From Purshia tridentata (taxonomy: Eukaryota > Streptophyta > Magnoliopsida > Rosales > Rosaceae): a stretch of 36,224 nt of DNA. Made by a program: the position numbers and the translations under genes. The stretch lies in the NCBI GenBank assembly GCA_003254885.1, contig QANT01005994.1:1-36224 (forward strand), given 5' to 3'. The notes under the pieces are model-generated. The model made no database searches and was not told where the DNA came from. It was given only the letters and a program-made list of their open reading frames with translations. Below, piece after piece: positions 9,085-20,076 of the stretch (its first letter is position 1; each line of letters begins with the position of its first letter).

Positions 9085-12000
9085 ATGGCCTCCATTCTCT
9101 CCAAGAAGCAGAAACAGAAGCACAAAGAGAGCAAGCTCTCTGAGCTCAAAACCCTAGGCCACGAGCTCCTTTCCTCCAGAGCCCACATCAACAACCTTCC
9201 TAAGCTCCTCTCCGTCGTCTCCCCAACCTCGCCTCCTCAGAATGTCCTCGAATCCCTCCTCTCTCTTCAGGCCTTCTTCACCTCCGTCTTGCCTGACCTC
9301 CCTACCTCTTCCTCCAAACCTTCTGCTCTCAGTGGCTCCCAGGACGACCCCGACCTCATATACCGGACTTGGCTCCGCTCCAAATTCGACGAGCTCCTCG
9401 AGTCGCTCTTCCAAGTCTTGCTCTCGCCGCAGTCCGATGATACTCTCAAGGTCGCTTTTTGTATCTCTTCAACTTCTGTTTTATTTTTGTTTTATAATTA
9501 CAACTACGCATAGTTTATTATTAGTATTATTTTTATTATTTAAATTCCGTTTGCTGATAATGTGTTTAGGAGGTGGTGTTGGACACGATAATGGATTTTG
9601 TGAAGTTGGGAAATGGGGGAAGGTTTCACTCTGCTTTATACCACAGGTGTCTTCGTAGTATTGTAAGTTATTATACCATTTCTCTAAGAACTTAATTGAA
9701 TTTTTTTTTTTTTTTGGTGTTTGCTATTCTTACTTGAAGAGTGCGTTAATTTTTCTGCACTTATCGATAGGTTCACTCTACAATGCCGGTTAATTTCTTG
9801 TTAGACTTGCTCGAGTCAAAGTATTTCAAGTATATTGATATCCGGTAAGGTCACATTGCCATCGATGCTTTAGTAATTATGTTGTGTTTTGGAGAGACTT
9901 CTGTTATTTATTGGATGCTAAAATGATGGAAAATTGTGTTTAATTGTAACTGTTACATCTGTTCTGGCAGCTATTTTACCTACATTAGCTTGGAAAAACT
10001 TGCTAAAAATCTGGATGCAAACGATGGGGGTCAACCTAGCGAAAGGTTAGTATAATCCACATTGTTGTCACTTTCTTAGGAAATTTCTATTTTCTGCTTC
10101 GCTCATTGCCTTTTTCTTGTTAACAGATTTAGATGACCTTAATGTAGAATAAGATTATTTATTTTTGTACTCAGGTTAAGTGGTGAAGTTCCTGAACAAT
10201 ATTATCTTAGATGTTTATTGTTACATTCTGAATATGCAGATTTTTGGCATTATATTTGGATGGTTGGTTTTGCATAAAGATTTATTGGAATTGAAAATTA
10301 GTAAAATCATTTACTCTTTTACTCGTATCCTTGTATGCCTCTGTATAATACTGCATTCTTCTTTCACTAAAAGTCTATTCTCATCTGTATTATTCTTTTA
10401 TTTTATGCTGGAGTATGAATTTTTTCTTATTTTGCAAATGTGCTAGATCCTTATCATGTTGATAGCTTTTGTTTGCTTAACATCGTCTACTTTTCATGCA
10501 GCATGGAGCCAATAATTCACAAGATTCATTATACCATATCACACATCCCCTCTCTGGAAGGCTCGGTTGAGAAAACTGATTATGAAATGTGGAGTGGTGA
10601 CTGTTCTCTGCTCTTTTATTATATATATATATATACACATATATATTTATTCTTGTTTTGGTGGTAGATATCATTATTCAATTTATGATCGATCAGTTAG
10701 GCACCTTCAAAATGAAAAAAAGGGCCTCCAACACGATAATTGTCCAACCTTTTGGTTTAACTTAATGAAATGTAAAGATGCTGGAAAATGCTCCTCCTTT
10801 TTTATTTGAATGTTTTATAATTAATGGAATGAGTGCCTAATTCCTGTAATATTGGACAGAAATGCTTTTCTTTTTCTACTGATTTTTGTCGCTCTTATGA
10901 TTTTAATCATGGTATAAGAGAAGAAATTCTCTTAAAGTTCCTTCCTGACAGTTTAGAATATTCATTTTTTGCTTCAAATAGGTTCTTGCAATATACTCTT
11001 GGATTCCTATTCTTATAGTTTTGCCTACACAAGCGCACATTAATGTATGTGAATGTGTGCGGTTTCCTGTATGATTTCTTTTAGTAATTTACCCCGTACA
11101 TTAAGAGTTTTGAGGTATCCTCATGCCATACATCCCGAGTTTAGAATATTAAAAATTTTGATAACCTTAATTACTTTCTGCCCTGTTTTTCTATTGTATT
11201 TAATCTTCTACTTTTGTGATGAATTGGACTTTTAAGTTTTCTTCTTTCTTTATTGATTAAGATTTTTGTCTAAAGGTGAATATGAAGATCACTCTGGCAA
11301 TCTGAAAGCAGCAGATAAAAAGCACAAGACCGAGAAGCATAATGATAAGGCAAGCTATCAATTATTTTCTGAGGAAGATGTGTCAATTCAACTGTCAAAA
11401 TTGTTTCCTGTATTCATTCACTAGATAGTCCTCTATACTGTATTATGAGATTAAAGTTTCATATTTCTTTGGGTTCACAATGTCTTCAGGCATTGTCTGC
11501 AGCCAATATTGCCAAAAAGATGAAATTGAAATTTACTAAAGCATGGATGTCATTTCTAAGGTTACCACTTCCACTTGATGTTTACAAGGAGGTAAGATTC
11601 AAACCTAACACGCCTGTGTTGTGCCCCTCAACATAAATTGATTGTTCTTTGATTGTCTTCATTAGTTAATTTGCCTGCCTTACTCTAGGCTGAAGCCAAT
11701 GCATTATTTACTCAATTCATGTGCATAATTCTTTCTTTTTTGGCTTGTGTCTTGTATTGATCTCACTGATGAAGTTTACTGTTGTTGCATTTCTTTTATC
11801 TAAGCCAGAACACACACTTATGTAATTTCTAGTTCAGTTTTAGGACTCACAGGGTTCTTCTGTTAAATAAGACTTCTGCAATGCGTAGTTGCTTATTCAG
11901 TGGCTTGGTCATTTAACTGTCAAATATGTCATTTTCAAGAAACCATAGATTTGTGTGTTTCTGTGTACTTTTTATTTAAAAAGCTAGTAGCAATTAGTGC

Positions 12001-14647
12001 TTCATTAGTGAGATTTCATATGGTCCATAGATCAGAAATGATGTACTCCTAATTCTACTTGAGGTGTGACATCAGTTTCTAACTTTCTATCTTATTTTTA
12101 GCTCTTTAAATCTCTATACTCTCAACGCACATGTTCTCATCCGAATTTTTCTCCTACTACCATAATTTCAATTAGAATCATCCGTGTTTCCTTTATCTGG
12201 GAACTTCCCAGTATATATGTAGAGGCAGTGCCTGCTCTATGGTACTGTACTCATGCTTTAATTTGTGGCTCTTGTCCCGTTAGCCTATAAAGGCCAGCAA
12301 AAGGTAGAATCCCTCAAAATTGCAATTTACGAGTTGTGTTCATGTTCTTTAATGCCTAACCTAGATATAATTTTTCTTTAATGCTTTTCTCTGCTGTCCT
12401 TTCACCTTACTTTGATCATAAATAGTTTTATATTTTTATGTTTTATAATTCGTTGACCTTGCTGACTTTTCTGCTCAGGTTCTTTCCTCTCTCCATCAGG
12501 CAGTCATTCCTTATCTATCTAATCCTGTCTTGTTATGGTAAAGTTACATACTAAATAGGTTTTATTTTATTTTAAAAATATTTTCTTCGTGACCTTGAGT
12601 CTAATTCATTGCTTGACAACATGCAGTGACTTCTTAACAAAATCATATGACATTGGTGGTGTTATCAGCGTCATGGCTCTTAGCAGCCTCTTCATCCTCA
12701 TGACAAAATATGGTTTAGAGTACCCCAACTTTTATGAGAAACTTTATGCATTGCTGGTTCCTTCTATTTTTATGGCAAAACATCGGTCGAAGTTTTTTCA
12801 GGTAACGCTAATTACTACTATAGTAACAGTTTTATGAAGTACATGTATGTATGAATGTAAGTGAGTGTGCCTGTGTGTGGGATGTGTGGTGTGGGGGGGT
12901 TTCATGCTTGCGTTTTTGTTGTTTTACAATGGGAAGTGATCTTAAGATATGATAATTTGTGCTTAAGATGGATGTTTTGTTGAAATCTATTGGGTTTTGT
13001 CTCAACTAGACTGGTTATTTGGTAGCCTAGATATATTCATCAAATATTTTCCACATCATGTGCATCACAATTCTTATCAGAAAACTTGTCTTCTGTCAGA
13101 AAACCTTAAGGGGATTTGACGAAGTCATTCAAATTTAATGAGCTTTTCCTCAGTTGTTAAATTTTTCACTTCAAATTTGGGTTGGCCTCAATCCCTTTGT
13201 CTGTCCACATAAATAAGTTCCAGAAAATAAAAAACAGGAAGCTTTCTTGAAATAATGCCTCACGGACTTCAGGTTACTTGTTTGGTTTGCCTAGTAGTCA
13301 AGTACATAGAAGAAGAGGATACACAACCCAAACAAAGATGGAAATAAGATTGGAAGAGAATAATTGGTTTAAATGATTATATTGGACTAATTGGCTATTT
13401 TCTAATTGTGCTATTTAATTTTGCAGCTCCTCGATGCTTGCTTAAAATCACCACTTCTTCCTGCATATGTGGCTGCTGCTTTTGCTAAGAAATTGAGTAG
13501 GCTGTCAATTTCAATTCCTCCTTCTGGAGCTTTGGTTATTATTGCGCTGATTCATAATCTTCTACGGAGACATCCTTCAATCAATTTTTTGGTGAATCAG
13601 GTATCCAAACAATCTATAATTGTTTCTATCAATGCATCCACTATCCTTTTGATCCGAATGCATTTGAGGTCAGCTGGATTGTATGATAAGTAGGCTAATA
13701 AACTGTTGAGTTCTTTTTTTATATCTCTTGACAATAGATGATATTAATGTTGTGCAGGGAGTTGGTGATGAAACTGCTGAAGATGATCCAGAAGCACAAA
13801 AAAGGAATGCTGATGGTGTAGATGATACTGGAACTGGTGCAGCTGATAAGTCAATCAGAAAGCGAGGCATGGATCCTTTTGATAATGAAAAAATTGATCT
13901 TATGAAATCAAATGCCATGAGTAAGTTTTTTTCCCCAAAATTTGATTACTGTATGCAAAATCCCTGCATTTCATGCAAGCCGCACTCAATTGCTTTACTT
14001 ATGAAGTAACTTTTACATATTGATGAGAGCTTTTTGAACAGGAAGTTCACTCTGGGAAATTGATACCCTCCGTCACCACTACTGCCCTCCTGTTTCAAGG
14101 TTCATGCTTCAGTCCTGCTCATGTGTGATTATTATATCGTCCCTACCTTTTGATTTTTACTGATGTTTTTTTTTCCTTTGCTTTTAGGTTCGTTTTGTCA
14201 CTTGAGAATGATTTGACGGTTAGAGCCAAAACCACGGAAATATCTGTTGGAGATTTCAGCTCAGGTTCATATGCAACAATATTTGGAGAGCAGGTAGTAT
14301 TATCTTGCCTCAGAACTCATGGGAGTAGTGTATTATAATTTAGTCCATTATTGGAATTTATCTTTTTAGGGACAGAAACAGAAGTAATGGAAAATGGTAC
14401 TTGCTGGTAGTATTTACAGTTTGCATTATATAGTACATGATCTGGTAACTGCTTTGACCCTATATTGCAGATGCGACGAAGGGTAAAGCAGGCTCCACTA
14501 GCATACTACCAAGCAACTCCCACTTCTTTATTCCTGGATTCTGGGTCGGAGTTTGTTGGTTGGACATTCAAGTGTGATGATAGTAAAGGAAACAATGACA
14601 ATGATGATCATAGTTTGGTAAAACGACAACGAATTGAGTATTCATAA
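9085..14647 (+). CDS. NOC4: Nucleolar complex protein 4 homolog (NOC4)
   Basis: NOC4 pairs with NOP14 in pre-40S ribosome assembly in the nucleolus. Fourteen exons join in frame to 596 residues: 9085-9450, 9570-9662, 9771-9844, 9971-10045, 10502-10596, 11276-11349, 11490-11591, 12479-12537, 12627-12801, 13427-13600, 13758-13920, 14042-14099, 14188-14293, 14471-14647. The basic start MASILSKKQKQKHKESK suits a nucleolar protein. A lysine-rich linker (ADKKHKTEKHNDK) precedes KKMKLKFTKAWMSFLRLPLP. The C-terminal CBF/NOC domain (about residues 310-540) includes YDIGGVISVMALSSLFILM, PAYVAAAFAKKLSRLS and SSLWEIDTLRHHYCPPVSRF, and the C-terminal basic KRQRIEYS follows. Start choice: first ATG, context GACCATGG. 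Intron 6 appears to use a GC donor; the others are GT-AG. Exons 5-6 cover the least conserved linker and are the least certain joins. Confidence 0.93.
11350..11489 (+). other. GC-AG intron in NOC4
   Basis: The exon ending GAT AAG is followed directly by GCAAGC, and the next exon begins at 11490 after TGTCTTCAG. AG|GCAAGY is the known strong context for GC donors, which carry about one percent of plant introns. The join gives NDK then ALSAANIAKKMKLKF with phase 0 kept. Reading through without splicing reaches a TAG about 70 bases on. Confidence 0.75.
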
Positions 14648-14653
14648 ATAAAG

Positions 14654-14693
<40 letters not shown>

Positions 14694-15443
14694 GCAAGGG
14701 GGCATGAANTCTCTCTCTCTCTCTCTATGCAAGGGGGCATGAATATGCTCGTGAATTATAAGATTTTGGAGCAACAATTATAGGTTTCGTAGGTTTATAT
14801 ATTCTCATTTGTAAACTGTAACCAATTTTGAGTACCAAAAAGGGGGAAAGAAAAGCTACAACAGATTTTGACCTGCAGTTTTGTTGACGATTTATCTCTA
14901 AACGTGTATTTTTTATTGGTACATTTATACCTTGAAATGTTGCTTAAATAATGTGATGAGAGCCAAAATTCGTTGCATCATTTTTCTGTGCGTTGTTGGA
15001 ACGTGATTAACCTGAAAAGAACCGTGAATGTCATTGTCCAGACATAAACCATGTTTTGCGCATTGGTTTGAGAATTGTGAAATGGGTCATACCGTCTGCC
15101 TTTACTAAAATAACATTATGGTTACACCCCTTCATACGTGTGCATCCTTTGTATAGGCCTAAATGCGGGGACTTCCTCTGTATTTTTTATCCCAACAAAT
15201 AAATTCAGTGTAGGAACAAATAAATTCAGATTCTTCCTTTCATTTAATCGAAACTGATTTATTACTATCATTATGATTATTATGTACAACAAATTTTACT
15301 CAAAAGCCAACAAATTAAATAGATCGCAAGGCTGATCAAAAAAAGCAATGGTTGGCTGTTGATGCATTATGAATAAATAAATACAAGAGAAAAGGACTGA
15401 TACTTCAATATCATTCACAAACGTGATTGAGCATAAAATCTGG
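14648..15443. other. Convergent 3' regions of NOC4 and the PP2C gene
   Basis: About 800 bp lie between two stop codons facing each other. It opens with a CT microsatellite and a duplicated 18-mer around an ambiguous base (listed separately), then AT-rich sequence likely to contain both 3' UTRs. The AATAAA at 14645-14650 is close behind the NOC4 stop. No other gene was seen. Confidence 0.5.
14658..14743. repeat. CT microsatellite with duplicated flank and an N
   Basis: A (CT)n run of about 34 bases starts at 14658 and a second of about 17 bases starts at 14710. Each is followed by the same 18-mer, TATGCAAGGGGGCATGAA, at 14691-14708 and 14726-14743. The only ambiguous base I noticed, N at 14709, sits exactly at the junction. 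This may be true replication slippage or an assembly error in a hard-to-read microsatellite just after the NOC4 stop. Confidence 0.85.
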
Positions 15444-17555
15444 TCATACATTACTATCTAGTACCTCCTGCAGAAGATTCAGACCTTCTGCTGATATACT
15501 CCTTTTGAATTTGAACTTTGGGATCTCAAGCTGAGGCGGGGGGTCGGCAGAGAAGCACACCACAACGACTGTCAGGTTGTCACAAGTATTGCGTTTGAGT
15601 GCCTCCCTAACCAGCTCTCTTGAGCATCTCTCAGGATCATTGTGATGCATTAATTCTTTTCTTGCAATTGTGACTGCACACTGGCTGCTCATAACATCCC
15701 ACAGCCCATCACAGCCTAGGATCAAGAACTCATCTTCCTCACTCAGAATTGTCTCCTCAAGCTCCGGCTCTGCACTTAAAGGGCATGAGGAACCTTTCGA
15801 GCCCTTCATGTGCCAGTCTCCAAGAGCTCGTGCCACTGATAATTGACCATTAAGGTATCCATCATACACCACACCTCCCAGCCTCTCAATTCTTACTCTT
15901 TCTGAGGTACAATTGGGTTTATGGTCTTTGGAAAGCTCAACTGCCCTCCCTCTTCTTCCCAACACAGCTCGACAATCCCCAGCATTGGCAATTATCATTG
16001 TCCTATAAAGAGCAATTATATATAAAATCATGAGTATGCCATTTATAAAGACACAACTATCAGAGAGCATTTTATGGTTGATATTCTACAGGAAGCCTTC
16101 AGTACATTCTTCTAATAGAAAAATTTATCAAGTTTACACGGTCAAGACCATAAAGTTATGTTATAGCAATATCTAGTGCACAATGGAAGTGTTTACAAAG
16201 TGTCCCCCCTACCTCCCACTGAAAATATTTAATACCATGCTACAAGCCTCTATATTGATGCAAGGAAACGTAAAGTCATGAAAGAATTCCTGGAGGAAAG
16301 CACCATAGATGACATTGAAACCGACAAGAAGAGTGGTTAATGGGCAAAGATGAAAGTTTACCCGTGGACTTGGTACATTACAATAACTTATAATATAGAA
16401 TGAACCCAGTAGAACCCAAATTGTCACATTAACCATACTCTGGAAAATAACTCCATAAACTTTAAAATCTCTGTTACCAGTTGTTCAAAAATTGTTTCCA
16501 AAGAACAAAAAAAAAGTCTGGTGTGCAACAAGGGAGTCATGTAGAGTATAACACATATGCGAAAACTAATATACAACTGGTAACAGAGTACTTCAAGGAC
16601 ATTGTATGTACATATTTTAAAGAAGACCAACAGAATTTAATTTCACTTTAACAATAATAGATGAGAAAATACACAATAGAATGACAATAACTCTCACCTT
16701 TCAAAGATAAGAGCAGTAATTGCAGTGGTACCAGAAGAACTATCAAGAGTACCAGTAGCAGCAAATGCATGGTCAGCGTTTAGGAAAGCACTCTTAATAG
16801 CCTTCTTGGCACAAAGAGGGAAATGTGAATCCTCAACTATAAACCTTAAAATGTTCTCTCTGATAAAATAAGCTGCATCAGTACCACCATGCCCATCAAA
16901 AACCTGCAATAGAACAAAAATGTTGACACATCATGGCATGTTATGGCAGTTGTGCACCAAGAAGAATCACCAATATAAGTAGCATTAATCTTTATAGTCA
17001 CACTTATATATATAATTTATATGGTTGAAAAATTAAATTACAGACCCCATAGAAAGCTCCAGGAGAAGGAAAGTTCGCAGTTGCACCTAGATGTTCAAGA
17101 ATATTGTCTATACAGATATGCTCATCCTCCATACATGGTTTTGGTCCAATCTCTGAACAGCTTCCAGAGCGAAAAACAGGTACAAATGCTGAGTTACTGT
17201 CTGATGGGGACTTTGAGCTAACAATCCCAATATCCAACTCCTAAAGTAAGGATTCAAACAGAAATATCAAATGCCATAAAAATTTAATATGAAGGAATGA
17301 TTGAAAAAACTGCAATTGTTACAGGTGATGAATTCAGAGTAAAGACAATCTCACCACTTCAGCTGCAGGAGCCAACTGGGCAGAGCTAACACAATACCTA
17401 ATAGCTGAGAGGTGCCGAGGAGGTTTGCCAATGTTCAGCTGCTTTATATTCTCAATAGTATTTGATTTCTCATCTCTTGTCACAGTTACATTCTCCTTTC
17501 TGTAGCTGCCATCCAACATGGAAAGTGGAGGTGGGTGGTCAGTGCCTGCAGCCAT
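15444..17555 (-). CDS. Protein phosphatase 2C (PP2C27 / PP2CG1-like)
   Basis: A Mg/Mn-dependent Ser/Thr phosphatase of the plant PP2C family. Four coding exons on the minus strand join in frame to 386 residues: 17355-17555, 17046-17240, 16698-16903, 15444-16002. The N-terminal 85 residues are poorly conserved. The catalytic domain then runs [84 protein letters not shown] and [11 protein letters not shown]. The metal-binding aspartates are present (D106, D135, D299, D342), so activity is expected. Best match by memory is the group of Arabidopsis At2g33700 and its relatives (stress-linked, not the clade A ABA co-receptors); the exact orthologue is uncertain. The start is the first ATG of the longest in-frame exon, but a short upstream ORF overlaps it. 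A leader intron between about 17600 and 18290 is likely. Confidence 0.92.
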
Positions 17556-17571
17556 TTTCTACCCAAAACAT
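17539..17571 (-). promoter_or_regulatory. Short uORF overlapping the PP2C start codon
   Basis: Upstream on the minus strand an ATG at 17571-17569 opens a 10-codon frame ([10 protein letters not shown]) that ends at TGA 17541-17539, inside the PP2C coding region and in another frame. If the leader includes this ATG, initiation there would bypass the main start, a common way to dampen translation. Whether it is transcribed depends on the leader intron acceptor, which I cannot fix. Confidence 0.4.
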
Positions 17572-18440
17572 AATCCACTCCTTGATCAAAAACTGGTTCT
17601 CAAGTATTCCCTATTGAGCACTCCTTTGTACAAAGAGGCTGTTCAAACTTCAAGAGCTTTGTACTATATTAACAAACAAACACTTTCTGATATCAGGAAC
17701 AGAACCCAACTGGTACCACACAACAATTTTTAATATCGATCCTCCTTTTATGTGGTTTCTTCAGATGCTTTTTTGGGTAGCTGAGTGGAAAGTAACCAGA
17801 AAATTCTTAACTCGCTTTCCCAAATGAAAGATCAAACAACTCTGTGGAACCACAAGCTACAAGTACACACCCTTAATTGCACTGAAAAGATAAACAACCT
17901 TCAAAGCATATTCAAAGAAGAACTTTGACAACTAACCAAAATCTGCCAAAACCCATAAATAAAATTTTAGATAGGAAAAAAAAGAGTATAAACAAAAACC
18001 ATGATTTTATTTCATTTTTGGTGAATATAAAAACATGGCATATTTAGAATCAAAAATCATAATTCACAGATTCAGAATACATAAACTAAATCCAAGTATA
18101 GAAACCATCACAAACTAAGCAAATAACTTAAGCAACAATACCCAAATTTATTACTCAGAACCCCAACAAGAATCACACACCAAAGAAGACAACTCTTCAA
18201 CCACAAAGAATCAAGCTTGACATATGCAGAAGAAAAAAAATAAAAGCAAATTATTGGTGGATGATGATGAAGATGAAGAAAATACTTGCCGTACTGTTCT
18301 GGTAAGCTAAAAGAAAATCTTCAAAGATCCCTGAAAGAGAAATTGGAAAAGGAGAGGAACATGCCCACAAGTCTCCAAAGCTTTCAAACTGAAAATGGTT
18401 TTGTTTCTTTTTTCTTAAATGATGTAGTGTTGATGTTGAT
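17572..18440 (-). other. PP2C leader region with probable 5' UTR intron
   Basis: No ORF is supportable. On the minus strand, 18291-18360 looks like an untranslated first exon, followed by GGCAAGTATT near 18290, which could be a GC-type donor (G|GCAAGT). The stretch down to about 17600 is AT-rich and intron-like. The acceptor is not clear. Leader introns are common in plant PP2C genes; this one is an inference. Confidence 0.35.
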
Positions 18441-18498
18441 TCGTTGAATAATGGGTGCAGACAAGAGTCTGATCGATGAAGAAAGCAGGGGGAACTGG

Positions 18499-18506
18499 CA
18501 CGTGGC
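18499..18506. promoter_or_regulatory. ABRE/G-box CACGTGGC upstream of PP2C
   Basis: CACGTGGC is the strong form of the ABA-responsive element bound by ABF/AREB bZIP factors. It sits about 140-210 bp above the likely transcription start of the minus-strand phosphatase. Together with the nearby TGACG motifs it suggests stress or ABA-linked control, though one ABRE alone is usually not sufficient. Confidence 0.45.
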
Positions 18507-18554
18507 TTTTGTCGACCGGTGTTTAGCGGTCATCCGGTGGACTCTTCGTACGCA

Positions 18555-18572
18555 GTGTCAGTTTCCTGACAC
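18555..18572. repeat. Perfect 7-bp inverted repeat in PP2C promoter
   Basis: GTGTCAG, a TTTC spacer, then CTGACAC form a perfect inverted repeat about 50 bp above the ABRE. The symmetry could be a dimer-binding site. No named plant motif is recognised with certainty. Confidence 0.4.
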
Positions 18573-18705
18573 ATGGCGGTTAGAAATTGGATATTTGGGT
18601 TGTTTACCGGATAATGGGAAAAGAGGGTGTTTTAGTTCGATGTTGAGGTTCAACAATTGCGGCTGGGGTGTCTTAGAGCCGTTGGATTATATAACAGTTG
18701 GGAAT

Positions 18706-18760
18706 TGACGGCCAGATGAGACTGACGGTTTTCACCAAACGTGGGAAGAGGTAGTTGACG
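18706..18760. promoter_or_regulatory. Cluster of three TGACG (as-1 half-site) motifs
   Basis: TGACG occurs at 18706-18710, 18723-18727 and 18756-18760, each as TTGACGG or CTGACGG, and a further TTGAC follows at about 18765. TGACG is the core bound by TGA bZIP factors, and TTGAC is the WRKY W-box core. Three copies in 55 bp is more than expected by chance in AT-rich DNA. The PP2C gene (-) and the transporter (+) both lie downstream of this spacer, so the target gene is open. Confidence 0.4.
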
Positions 18761-18775
18761 GTCGTTGACAACGCT

Positions 18776-19194
18776 GATCCCATTTCATGTTTTCAATGCG
18801 CTAACAACTGAAATTTGAGGTTTGGAAAGAAAGATGTAGATTCTATACCATCCACACACAGACACATATCATCTAATTATATTTCATTTTTAAGAAGGTT
18901 GGAATAAAAAGGGTCGAACTCTCTCTGAGTTTTTTTTCTTTCACGATAAATTTATGAGTAATGCTTTACTCATTGAAATTATATTAGCTTTTTGTTTTTT
19001 TCATGACAATGTAATTTTAAGATAGATTGTCCATGTATTCATGTTTTCAATGCGCTAACAACTGAAATTTGATCCCATTTCTGAGTTATTTTTCTTTCAC
19101 GATAAATTTATGAGTAATGCTTTACTCATTGAAATTATATTAGCTTTTTTGTTTTTTTCCATGACAATGTAATTTTAAGATAGATTGTCCATGT
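18776..19194. repeat. Mosaic tandem duplication in the PP2C/PHT4;6 spacer
   Basis: A 113-bp block at 18924-19036 recurs at 19080-19194 (TCTTTCACGATAAATTTATG and onward), differing by small T-run changes. A 34-bp block at 18785-18818 recurs at 19039-19072 (CAATGCGCTAACAACTG core). GATCCCATTTC precedes the first 34-mer (18776-18786) but follows the second (19071-19081). No coding sequence lies inside. Confidence 0.85.
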
Positions 19195-20076
19195 GTTGGT
19201 TTATAATTTGCATAACTAAAATGACATAAATGTTAAAAGTCTCATCAATTATGATTAATGACAACCTGTCATTGTATTATTAGTTACTTGTGTTAAGTCG
19301 TCATCATGATTATGCGACAAATTCTCCACTCAATTATCCTTGAGTTTATGTTAATTAGGCATGAGGATCTCAACTTGTAATTTTCTTGTTAAAAAATAGA
19401 AAATGCCACTATATATGAGAGTCATGAGACACCTTAATTATTTTGTTATTTAGAATTTTGATTGTCATGTTCCACTCAAAGACACTAACATAACATGGAT
19501 ATTAAAGAGGAGGCCTTTCACAATTTATTTTCATAATTAATAAGGCAAAAAAGGGGCATTTTCATAACATGTTTTTGTTTTTGATGAGTGAGAGATAACC
19601 AAAAACACCTTGAAGCTGACCAAAAGGGTCCCTCAATATATTTAGTTGTCTACCAATCACACATAGAAAATATAAGAGGGGCAGTTGTTGGGCTTATGGC
19701 ATATGTTAAAGGTAAGCTTCAGCAGCTCCTGGACAATGGAATGAAATGCTACTGTCTACTGACTGATGGGTTATCTGAGCAAACCAATGGCCATGTCAGA
19801 GTACTCAAATTTAATCAATTTATGTGCATGATATAGGTTTTGCTCCACACAAATTGTCACTTTGTCAGCTTCTTTTTCAGTAATTAAAACATGGGTTTGG
19901 ATTTCAAAATTATAATTTCTTGTTGTCATGTCATGCATGTTGGCATGAATGGCCACCTGAAATATCTTGAATGTTTTCAGATCTTCCCAGCTACAAACCC
20001 CATAGCCATGTTCTTCTGAAGCAGTACTTCTTAGATGTTCAAAATTTGTGCTACTTGCTCAGAATAACAGTGAAGT
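19195..20076 (+). other. Spacer and probable leader of the PHT4;6-like gene
   Basis: AT-rich DNA with no recognisable gene. The ORFs at 19588-19836 (+) and 19771-19956 (-) have no family features. Near the 3' end TTGAATGTTTTCAG (ending 19980) resembles a splice acceptor and may close a leader intron. Two small upstream ORFs lie between there and the start codon: 20008-20019 (3 codons) and 20035-20067 (10 codons). Confidence 0.4.

Noticed and set aside
9154-9449. Minus-strand ORFs within NOC4 exon 1
   Set aside because: Antisense shadows of a pyrimidine-rich exon; repetitive G/E/R composition and no independent support.
12845-12900. GT-rich stretch in NOC4 intron 9
   Set aside because: Simple-sequence DNA without regular units; common in plant introns.
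13601-13757. NOC4 intron starting GTATCC, considered as a second U12-type intron
   Set aside because: After GTATCC the sequence is AAAC rather than TTT, and no TTCCTTAAC-like branch site lies 10-20 bases before the acceptor TTGTGCAG; a normal U2 intron explains it.
18451-18708. 85-codon ORF (MGADKSLIDEESRG...) between PP2C and the transporter
   Set aside because: No recognisable domain or gene context; it covers the promoter motif region of the minus-strand phosphatase and is most likely a chance frame in a GC-richer patch.
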